Assembly (NCBI GenBank): GCA_973895155.1
Contig: OZ316898.1
Location: forward strand, 10,664,001-10,728,000
Length of the DNA stretch: 64,000 nucleotides
From: Marsupella aquatica
Taxonomy: Eukaryota; Marchantiophyta
Direction: 5' to 3'
Under the pieces are notes generated by a model. That model saw only the letters and a list, made by a program, of their open reading frames with translations, was not told the DNA's origin and searched no databases. Below are positions 35,965 through 45,150 of the stretch, piece after piece (position 1 is the stretch's first letter; every line of letters begins with the position of its first letter). The position numbers were made by a program, and so were the translations under genes.

Positions 35965-37514
35965 CTAATCCCACTCATAATGTGTAAACAACTCCTCTCC
36001 GGCCTTGATGGTCCTAGTAGCTACAACTAGACAATGGTCATGATGATATCTCTGCCCATATGGTGCTGAGGGGGACCATCAACAAAAACCCATTCATAGT
36101 TTTTCCTACGCTTAGGCCGGGTCCCCACAATACTGTTAATGAAACTGGCTATATTTCCACTATGGATGGGATCACCATCAATTATACGTTGTTCACTATA
36201 CTTCCTAGTGCAACCATCAAAAGTATCCATGTCCAATGCATAAGTCTTCCACTCAGGGTGTTGTACAAGGAGCATGTTCCAATGTCTTCGCTTGTAAATG
36301 GGTCCACCATATGGGAACAACGTTGGTCCATCTTGAGAGCGCCCTTTTCCACCCATATCATCCACAATGATGTCCTGGCAAGAAAAAATTCCATACCCAT
36401 GTCTCTCCCCTAGTGTAGAACTTTTGACAATCCAATGTCTTCCCCAAACCTCTATTTCCTCACCATAGGTTATATCACATGGCAAACCAAGGCAATCAGG
36501 ATTCCAATCCTTTATGATAGGAACACATTTCCCTGTGAATGTACAAGGTCCCCACCTACCATCAACCCTACAGGTGTACTGATCAACTTCCCCTCTAGGT
36601 TGCCTTTTAGACAGTTTTTTCCCTCATGTAACAATACCATCACCCTGAACTGTCCCAACACCACTTCGCTCTACTGCAACTAAACGGAAAGCTTGTGAAA
36701 GGGCCGAGCCTATAGCATCTAGAACTCCTTGTGAGGGAACATAGGGTGCTGGTGCCGTGGGTGTAGGCCTATTAGATACCTATAGGGAACAAATCCAACA
36801 AAGTGATTGTAAACTTCCCCAACTTATCATGCTAGCAATATTTATTGAATAAAAAATAAACCATAGTAAGTTTACAACTCACCGTATGGGATGAAGAGGC
36901 TCCGGGTGTAAGACCTCGATGTTGTCCATATCGAGAAATATGGTCTGCACATACATATGACTTCTGGACAACCATCCCCACACATTTTTTACAACTGCAA
37001 AGTTGGCGTGGTGGACCACTAGGTCGACGAGCGGCTGTTTTAGGCTGAGGAGGAGGATCTATGTCCTCATCAGAGGAGGAGTCTGATGTGGTGGAAGTTG
37101 TAGAGGATGAAGACATCTGGCAAGTGGAAGATTTGGAATAGCGAGTTAGTAAACAAATAGCTAAAATGATCATTTGTAATCCCTAAGTAGACATATTAAA
37201 CTGAAATGAAAGGAAAAAATACCTTTATGAGACCCGGGCTCAGCAATGCCTATAGGTCTTTTGGTCCAAACTTGATGAACCCAATCTGGAAGTAGGAGGG
37301 AGAAATCTGCAAATATACAATGAATTAAGCAATGACTTATGGTAAAGTATAGAAAGGGATGATAGACCCTCAAGTTACAGTAAAAATAAAAAATGCCAGG
37401 AAAACAAGCTTTACCTTTCAGATGCCCGAGCTCTCGCAATGCATATGCATTAGCCAAAACTCTCAAAACGATGGGGAAGTGCCCTGTAACTCCTAGAGTG
37501 TTCCACCCCTTCAT
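35965..37514 (-). pseudogene. SET-domain (histone-lysine methyltransferase-like) gene carried by the CACTA element
   Basis: A four-exon chain with matching phases: 37514-37415, 37306-37223, 37160-36883 and 36779-35965. The N-terminal part is MKGWNTLGVTGHFPIV... . Exon 3 has a Ser/Asp/Pro-rich stretch then CSCKKC...C..H, resembling the zinc-type motif near the N-terminus of CACTA proteins. Exon 4 contains a SET domain: GYGIFSCQDI, LFPYGGPIY, YALDMD, IDGDPIHSGNIASFINSIVG (the N-x-A-x-F-I-N pocket), NYEWVFVDG, then in the next phase LVVATRTIKAGEELFTHYEW (the GEEL-xx-Y motif) and a stop at 35965. Two lesions are visible: TGA at 36624-36626 and a frame change in the C-run near 36070. SET enzymes methylate protein lysines using S-adenosylmethionine. 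It lies just upstream of the transposase, same strand. Exons 1-2 are less certain than 3-4. Confidence 0.7.
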
Positions 37515-37539
37515 GTTAATGAAATAAAGAAAGCATACC

Positions 37540-38480
37540 CTCAATTAGAAAAAAAACCTACCCTAAACATGAACATATAAAACCCTTACCCAAAGCCCTA
37601 GCTAACCAAAACCCCTCCGCTAAAAACCCAACTGCTACATTCAAACCCTAACCCAAATCCCTCAGCTAAAACCTAACTCAAACTCCCTCATTACCTATGA
37701 AGCCTTTACCCTAAACCCTAACCCAAATCCCTAAATTAAAAATTAAACACAAGCCTGAATTATAATTGAACCCATCGATCCCCTATATTCAATACCTAAC
37801 CCAAACCCCTCAGCTAAAACCTTACTCAAACCCCTACCTTAAACCCTAACTCAAACTCCATCCTAAGTTACCTATCCATATTCCCTCATTACGTATCAAA
37901 CCCTTACCCAAAAATCCTAACCCAAACCCCTCAATTAAAAATGAAACACAACTTAGAATTAAAATGGAACCCAACCCCTATACTTAAAACCTAACCCAAA
38001 CCCCTAAACTTAAACCAAAATCAAAACCCCTACCCTAAACCTAACCCAAACCCCTAAACTTAAACCAAAATCAAGCCCCTACCCTAAACCCTAACCCAAA
38101 CCCCTAAACTTAAACCAAAATCAAGCCCCTACCCTAAACCCTAACCCAAACCCCTAAACTTAAACCAAAATCAAGCCCCTACCCTAAACCCTAACCCAAA
38201 CTTCTCAATTACAACCTTACCCAAACCCCTACCTTAGACCCTAACTTAAAGCCCTCTATTAAAACCATGTCCCTAAACTGAAATATGTATAGAGCAAAAA
38301 ATATGAAATCAGTGAAAAGTCAAACCCAACCCTTACATTAAAACCTAAACCCAAATTAACCCCTTCAATTGAAACACAACCCTCCCTAAACACAACCCTT
38401 TCTAAATCCAAACCCCAAATTAAAACTCAAAAACCCTTTGTTAAATTAGAACCCAATTAAGATTCAAAAACAAAAACACA
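37540..38480. repeat. Telomere-like degenerate CCCTAAACCCTAACCCAAA tract
   Basis: About 900 bp of degenerate CCCTAA/CCCAAA text on the plus strand lies upstream of the first SET-gene exon. It includes a regular 50-bp tandem unit (CCCCTAAACTTAAACCAAAA...) four times, at 38001, 38051, 38101 and 38151. The minus strand, which is the coding strand of the SET and transposase genes, therefore has repeated GGGTTTAGGG runs. The spacing is irregular, so this is not a functional telomere array. Confidence 0.9.
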
Positions 38481-38629
38481 AAGCCCAACTACAACCTAAA
38501 ATCCTCTTCTTCAAACTAATTGGCCATTCACAAATCCATGTTGAGTTAAAAGGGTTTAAATAGGCCATACCCTTGTAAAGCCGTTTAAACACCTGGGATA
38601 GTTTCCCACCCTAAACCGAGATCACCTGC

Positions 38630-38860
38630 CTCGCAAATTGCTTCACAAATTAGAGATGCATTTTGCGAACCTCCCGGGTTCGCAACATCTTCGCAAATAC
38701 AGAGGCCGAGAATAATTTTTGGGCGTTTCTGCGGGTTGCGATGGATTAGCGAGGGTATTTTCTTCACAAAAGTATTGCAAGTTGCGAGACCGTTTGCGAA
38801 GGTAATAGGGTGGCAGTTTGTGATGCGAATGTGATCGCAAAGAGGTTTTTTTGAAATGCG
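38630..38860. promoter_or_regulatory. Internal cluster of CACTA subterminal motifs between divergent genes
   Basis: CTCGCAAATTG, TTTTGCGAACC, GGTTCGCAACATCTTCGCAAA, GGTTGCGATGG, GTTGCGAGACCGTTTGCGAAGG and GTGATCGCAAAG are packed into 230 bp just upstream of the plus-strand gene at 38950 and on the far side of the telomere-like tract from the minus-strand genes. They are the same motif family as the element's subterminal repeats. Known precedent: TNPA-binding motifs overlap the Spm promoter. A promoter role here is inferred. Confidence 0.5.
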
Positions 38861-38949
38861 TAAGTGTCGGCGGGAGCTCGCATCAAGCTCATTCCTTGTT
38901 TGATCGGGAGAGCGAGAGGAGAAGGGGCCGCGGGGAGAGGGATTGAGCT

Positions 38950-40960
38950 ATGGCTACCGGTGGGAGTGGAGAGCACGGTGGGAGTGGAGGACATGGTGCT
39001 GGTGGTAGTGGCAATGGGGAAAATCAGGAGAAGCAACAGAATGCATGGAGCGACTTAGTAGCCCAACATCTCAGTGCTGCACAGTTGGGTGAAGTAAATT
39101 TGAATACTCCAGCAGGGCTTGCCTCCTTGAGTGCCATTTTAGGCCAGGTTTTGCAAACAGGAATTGTGGCAGGGCAAGCTACTAGAGACGAGGAAGAGAG
39201 GGTCGCAGCTGAGGAGAAGGCTAGAGAGAAAAGAAGGAAGAGGGAGGAGAGGGCTAAGTCGGGAGTTGCCTCTCCTCAAGCCATAGAAAAACAAAAGAGA
39301 AGAGAGGAGAGGGATGCAATTCGAAAACAACGAGATGAGCAACGTCAGAAAGAGGATGCAAGGAAAAAGCTTCCATTCATTGCCTTGGAGACAACTGGGA
39401 CTCCAACTGAGCTAGCCTATGCAGGGGCTAAGAGCACCATCAAACAGATCATCACAAGCAATTTCTCACGAGGCATGCAATGGGGAAAGGTTGAGAAGGC
39501 AGAGCGAAAGAGAGTGATGAATCAGATCAAGGATGCATTTCGTAATGGAGCTGACATAGATGAGCAATGGCTGGCAGACAAGATTTCTAATTCCATGTCT
39601 CAAATGAGATACCATGATAGGATGAAGATTAGAGCCCACCTGAGAGACTTGAGATCGTACAGGAATTTGCGCAGGCCCCTCCAATTCACTGAGGACATCT
39701 GGAATGCATTTTACAAGATTGAGGTGCAAATCAAAGCAGCTCGCGAGTTGGAACAATGGAAGGATACACTAGCTCGATCCCTGAAAGCAAAGGAGACTGG
39801 GAAGCTCCCCCTTGACCATGACCTGAAGGGACTCGAGCAGAAGGTAGCTGATGTGCAAAAGGTGGTCGACGAAGAAGGAAAACCACCCAAACGTTTCATG
39901 GATGCAGCCAAGCGAGTGAAAGCCACCCCCAATCCAGTCCACAAGCTGGGTCAAGGCGGGCTCCCCGGTCTCAAGGCCCACTTTGTGAGTGTCTCCTCTC
40001 CTCCCTAAGCTCTTTCCTCCTTACTTTCTCAGTTGAGGTAATGCAAGTGAATGGAATGTCATGAATGTCCATGCTCTCATGTGCTTGCTTGTGCATTGTT
40101 TTAGGTCACGACTGACACTTAGAAATTTGCGCATTTTTAAAAACCTCTCGGGATCACAGTTTGCGATCCCATTGCGATGCGTATCCGTTCGCAAGAGCCT
40201 CGCAAACTCTATTATGCACTTTTTTCTTTTTGGACTTTCTGATGCTGTTGCGAAGGTACGCGCATCGTAAAAGCCATCGCAATGCCTTCGCAAACATTAG
40301 GGCTTCGCATTTTGTGAATGCATTAGCTTCGCAAATGTGAGTTTGAGTTGTTTTCAAAGTAGTTTAACTTTTCTAGGCCTAAGGCCTCTCGCATTGTGAA
40401 TTTTGGTTTAGCCTATGGGTTTACTTTTTGGTTTTATGGTGCATGGCAGTACCGGAAATATAAGAGGAAGATATCCAAGAAACATATTGAGATAGGGATG
40501 GAGCATGGGAGAAAGTACCTCTTTCAGATGGTCGATGCCGAGTTGGCTACTGTAAGTATCTAGGTGTTCAAGGTTTAATTAATTGTGATGCCAACATTGT
40601 GGATGACCCTTTTTAATTTGTAGAAACTGATTAAGTGTACGGATGCAGGATTCGGATGAGGATGAGGGGGCTACTCCTCTTACCAGTGGTTCTAGGGAGA
40701 GGGGTAGTAGCCGGGAGGTAGGTTCATCCCATCGCGGTAGTGGTAGTAGTCGTGCATCATCAAGACAGGTTGATGATGAGGGGGAGCAGGAGGGAGGTGA
40801 CGAGGAGGAGGATGGGCAGGAGGAGGAGGAGGAGGAGGAGGAGCAGCAGCGCCGAAAGGCACCGCGCACCCGTCAGCACCAGGCTCTACATCCACAGAAG
40901 GATAAGGGCAAGAAGCCGACAAAGAAGCCGACAAAGCGGGGTCGGAAGAGTCCATTTTAG
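38950..40960 (+). CDS. Second CACTA gene, 482-aa charged protein, intact (TNPA-like role possible)
   Basis: Three exons, all phase 0 with canonical borders: 38950-39984 (donor GTGAGT), 40450-40551 (acceptor GCAG, donor GTAAGT) and 40649-40960 (acceptor GCAG, stop TAG). The product has a Gly/Ser/His-rich N-terminus (1-30), a highly charged Arg/Glu/Lys helix likely to coil (about 80-155) and a mixed region with WGKVEKAERKRVMNQI and MRYHDRMKIRAHLRDL. It continues with exon-2 sequence KKHIEIGMEHGRKYLFQMV, an acidic run of consecutive Glu, and a basic C-terminus with KKPTKKPTKRGRKS, a probable nuclear signal. No named domain is recognised. Divergent placement next to a TNP2 transposase and the subterminal motifs upstream suggest the element's DNA-binding accessory protein, as TNPA is in En/Spm. 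This function is inference. It shows no disabling change. Confidence 0.65.
40150..40345. promoter_or_regulatory. CACTA subterminal-type motif cluster inside intron 1 of the 482-aa gene
   Basis: TTTGCGATCCCATTGCGATGCG, GTTCGCAAGAGCCTCGCAAA, GTTGCGAAGG, CATCGCAATGCCTTCGCAAA, GCTTCGCATTTTGTGAATGC and CTTCGCAAATG crowd into this part of the intron. Outside the element's ends and its divergent promoter region this density is not seen. It could be an intronic regulatory region bound by the element's own protein, or the scar of a nested non-autonomous copy, though no CACTA termini flank it. Confidence 0.4.
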
Positions 40961-41103
40961 TTAGCTTGTAGAATCTCATGACCGGGCTCATGAGATACAT
41001 GTCACTGACTAGCCGTGTTGGAGCTTAGCTAGGATAGCATATGTTCAGTAGGGTGACTTGGCATCAGATATGCCACCCCTCTTGTGTATTGGGTTCCTTA
41101 ATT

Positions 41104-41108
41104 CAAGC
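41104..41108. other. Left target-site duplication CAAGC of the Gypsy element
   Basis: CAAGC immediately precedes the LTR at 41109 and is repeated at 55790-55794 after the other LTR. A 5-bp direct repeat is standard for Ty3/Gypsy integration. Confidence 0.9.
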
Positions 41109-42219
41109 TGTCACTTGCCTCTCCAACGGTTAATACGTGCAAACCGCACTTTTCTTCGCTTAAACCGTTGGTATCGTATTACGGGGTCGTGGAGGGACGC
41201 TATTTGGATTCTTTTCACACCAGGATGAGTATTTTGGTTTCCGCTCCCGGAAATGTAGGTTTTGATCAAGTCTACCGACTACCCTCACCCCACAGCTTTT
41301 GATCAAGTCCTGCCGACTACCCCACTACACCTTCACTCGGAGTCACCCAAAGAGTGCTGTCACCACCCCTACTCACAAGGCCGACTCAAACCAAGCAAGT
41401 TTCTTCAAATCATAGAACGGGAGAACACAATTCGGAAAGCGAAAAAGGGAGAAGGAACACACAACAAAAGCCCATCAAGTCAAATGTACAGATCCATATC
41501 TCTTGGGAAAAACGATACACATTGCATGAGTAACCCGGCCTCCTGCCGTCTACTCAACTCCTGCCTCTCCGGACAATGAGTATGGCTCCCCCTCACTACT
41601 CTGAACACGCTTTCAAACTCCTCAGGCTCCACTCTATCCCTCCTTGCTAACTTCACACTGAGTCCCCCTAACTACTTCGGGGCTATCCCCCTAAATACTG
41701 AAAAATCACACCAAAGCACCCCTCACAGGGTCACAACGGTGGCGGCTACCCTAGCGGCGCCGCTAAAACCTTGCACTAAGAGAAATCCTTAAACTGAAGA
41801 GGAGCATGCGGCACACACATGCTGCTAAAACCCTAAACCCAAAACAAGGGGGCCGACGGTGCCTTCGACGGCGCCCCAACAGTACACGTGAACCCTGAAA
41901 GTGAGAGGCACCCCAAAATGGCCGAAACTAGGTGCCCTTCCAAGTGCACACCTGAGCTCACCCCTGGATAGCTCTTCTTTTCCTGCTTCCGAATCACTAA
42001 GTCGCTCCCTCAACGGACTTCAGACGCCTGAGTTATGGCCGTTTCCGTACCGCAAAAACATAAGTTCTCCAGGCCATAACTTGCTCATCCTGGCTCCGTT
42101 TGAGGAGCGCCGCCTCTTGTTGGAATCAGCTCCGCGAGCTCATCCCAACAAGCCCATGAGTGACCCCCCACTAAAATGTTGGAAATCTGGAGGCCGTACA
42201 CCCACGTCCGTACGCCTAT

Positions 42220-44075
42220 CTAATCCTCCTCTTCTTCTTCGCTCTCGGTGCCCGGACTTGTGCCCCGTGAGTGGTCCTCCTCCTCATCACTCACGGGAGT
42301 GAGTGCCACCGTACTTTTCTTCTTCTTCGACGGAGTACTCTTAGTGCTGCTGCTCCCGCGCTTCCTCAAAGCAGCCAAGGCCTGCCACGCCTTGATGTAC
42401 CCCTCACCAATTGTGTCCTTCCAGAGGGTAGCCTCTTCTCCGGACCGCAACTCCAACGGTAGAACTTGCCCCGTGGCCATGGGAGTCCCGGGGGTGACAG
42501 ACCTGGGTGGCATCCCCGTACTGACCTGAGCCTCCCGTAACGATTTCCGTACCTCCCGGAGCTTCTTCTCCAAGCTCTTACTCTTCTCCTGACTCTTCTT
42601 GGCTCCATCCAACAAGGGTCCATACTTCCCACTAACCTCCTTCACCACCATCTCGATAGCTTGGGAGATCACATCCGGGGAAAGTGTGGAGCCAGGTGTG
42701 CCGGGACTCTTCCGTTTCCCTAGACTCAGGGCCTCACTTCTCTTCGCTCGTGTCTCAAAGGCTGCCACCTGACTCCGTAGTGCTCCCACCTGGTTCCTCC
42801 ACTCCATCACTTCTCCAGAATTTTGCTTCTCTTTGGCCAATGCTTGCCTCAACGCTCCTACTTCTTCTGCTTCCTTGGCCTTGGTGGACAAAGCTCCCTT
42901 CAAGTTGGTGATCTCTACGTGAGCTGCATTGATGTGCCTGACCTTCTCATGAATGGTCTGCTCCTTGGTCTTGATCACCTCCTTCAGTGACAGGATGCTC
43001 TGCTCTAACGTCTCTACTTTGACTGTGGCGTGCTTGAGAGACTCCCTCAATGCGTGGACTAGCTTGAGTCCCTCGTGGACTCCCTCTCTGAAATCCCGTA
43101 GCTCTGCCAAGTAAACATCCGGAATGTTGTATTCCAGAGGCTGTTTCGGATCTCCCACGAGTGATTCAAGCCACTCCAATGTGCAATCATCCTCCTGGTT
43201 CTCTTCTTCTCTATTATCCTCCCCACCAGCAGACAATGATTCCTCCGTGAGCTTCCCTAAAACGGTAGTGGCAATACTCCGGATCTCCGTGGTGAGAGAT
43301 GATCCCGTGTCTTCATGCCCCGGAGAACCAATCAACCCTTCTGCCCTGGCCAATACAAATGACCCCATCAAATGTACAGCCCCACCTGGTTTCACACTCC
43401 CGGGCTCAGCGGCCAATAGCTTCTTCAATCCGTAGCACCACCATCCGTACACATGGGCTGGGTAGTTCTTGATGTCCATAGCTACCACGAAATGCTCCTC
43501 ATTCAGCACTCCGGATTGCACGTTGCCAAGAACCCGTTGATGCACCTTGGCCAGGAAGCCTTATACTCAACATCCTTGACAGCAGAAAGAGGGATGGCGG
43601 TGGTGGAGGTAGGATTGGTCACCCAAGTGGCCACCATTTTCAACGTGAGTTCTCCCCTGATATTCCGAGGTGTGAATGAGAATTTCTGATTCTCAAGAAA
43701 CAATAGCTTAGCCAACTCCACATGGGGCACTACACGTTTGAGACATTCAAAGTAGATTCCCTCCGTTCGGAACTCCATCCCGGCCTCAATGTCCCAGCTC
43801 TTCCCTGAAGGGATGGTAATCTCCACCTTCATGAATTCTGTAAGCCCGGTGGCTTGGAAAATGTTCCGACAATCCTCCATCACCTTGGTGGAGGTCTTGG
43901 GATAAATTCGACGAAAAATCTTCCTACCCACCGGTGAGGAACCCGCTGCCAATCCCGTGCTCATCATAACTTCTCTCTCTTCCCTTTCCCGTGTAATCCG
44001 AGTCTCCACGTAGTCACGGTAAGCAGCCTTGTATCTCCGAATGCGTGACGCACTAAACTCTGGTTGATCTAGCAT
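42220..44075 (-). pseudogene. LTR-encoded coiled-coil protein, 3' LTR copy, frameshifted
   Basis: Same gene as 54772-52916, but one base is missing near 43558-43560. The N-terminal frame (44075 down to 43503) therefore runs out of phase with the C-terminal frame (43545 down to 42220). Apart from this the two copies appear the same in translation. The lesion must postdate or accompany the last integration, because both LTRs are copied from one template. Confidence 0.85.
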
Positions 44076-44504
44076 CCATGCATCCCGAAATCAATTTCTC
44101 AATCACCAATCCCGTCACCCGTGGCAATGTCAATTCCCTGGCCCGAAACAGCCCCCGTAGCCCGATCACTTAAATTCTCTCAATTTCCCGTCACTACTCC
44201 GTGCGGCCGCCACTAATGCCTGGAAGAATGACGCCAGCAAGCCCCACTAATCCACCATGAAAGAGAGAGCTTCAAAAATAATTAGAATCTGGAGAGAGCT
44301 TCCGGCAAGAGAGAGAAGAACCCCGTTTTTGCTTTCGGCAATGAGAGGGTCGTGCAAAAGGAAGAGGGAAAGAAAAAGGAAGGAAAAAAAAATAGAACCG
44401 AAAAAACTCCTGGCGCCTTCGCCATGCGCCCCGGCCCATTTCTCGGGCCTTACCCTTGCGTCCTCCTGCGCGCGGCCCTATGCAGGGCGCGCGGCCATTC
44501 CTCC

Positions 44505-44675
44505 CGGCTCGCGGGAGGCCCTTCAACTCCCCCCCGCTCGCGTGATCCTCCCAGCTCGCGGGAGGCCCTTTAACTCCCCCCCGCTCACGTGATCCTCCCA
44601 GCTCGCGGGAGGCCCTTTAACTCCCCCCCGCTCGCGTGATCCTCCCAGCTCGCGGGAGGCCCTTTAACTCCCCCC
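44505..44675. repeat. 47-bp tandem repeat in the LTR (4 units versus 2)
   Basis: The unit CTCGCGGGAGGCCCTTTAAC...GTGATCCTCCCAG (47 bp) occurs about four times in this LTR and about twice in the other LTR (55205-55270). The 94-bp difference, minus the one-base deletion, fully explains the 93-bp length difference between the LTRs. The tract ends in a C homopolymer. Confidence 0.85.
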
Positions 44676-45150
44676 CCCCCGCTCGCTTGCGCTCCTTCAG
44701 CTCGCGGAGCCTCATTAATTGCCCGGGCACGCAGCCCTATGGGCTCGCGAGGCAGCCCCTTCAGCTCGTGGAGCCCCATTAATCGCCCGGGCACGCAGCC
44801 CTATGGGCTCGCGAGGCAGCCCCTCTTTCTCTCGGACGGCCACTAATGGGACTCGCCCTCCTGAGGAGGGATTTATTTAAAAAAAAACCCCCCCCTCTCC
44901 TGACTTTGCAATGGGGGTCTCAACAATAGCTCTTGAAGCAAAACGGTAAGTCCTATGGGGCTGCTCCTGGCTAGTTTCAAGGTCCCAAAATATTTGCCCA
45001 CTTAGGTCGCCGCAAATCTTAGAACTATTATGAGAGAAAGAATATAAAGTCACCTGGGGCATCATCAACCTATAATGACGGAATTAACTAAAAATTAAAA
45101 AATGGCTTATTTACATTGACTATTAACAAGGTATCGGCCTTTGCAACCAG

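Noticed and set aside
37540-38480. Functional telomere or chromosome end
   Set aside because: The repeats are degenerate and internal, flanked on both sides by transposon genes; at most telomere-like.
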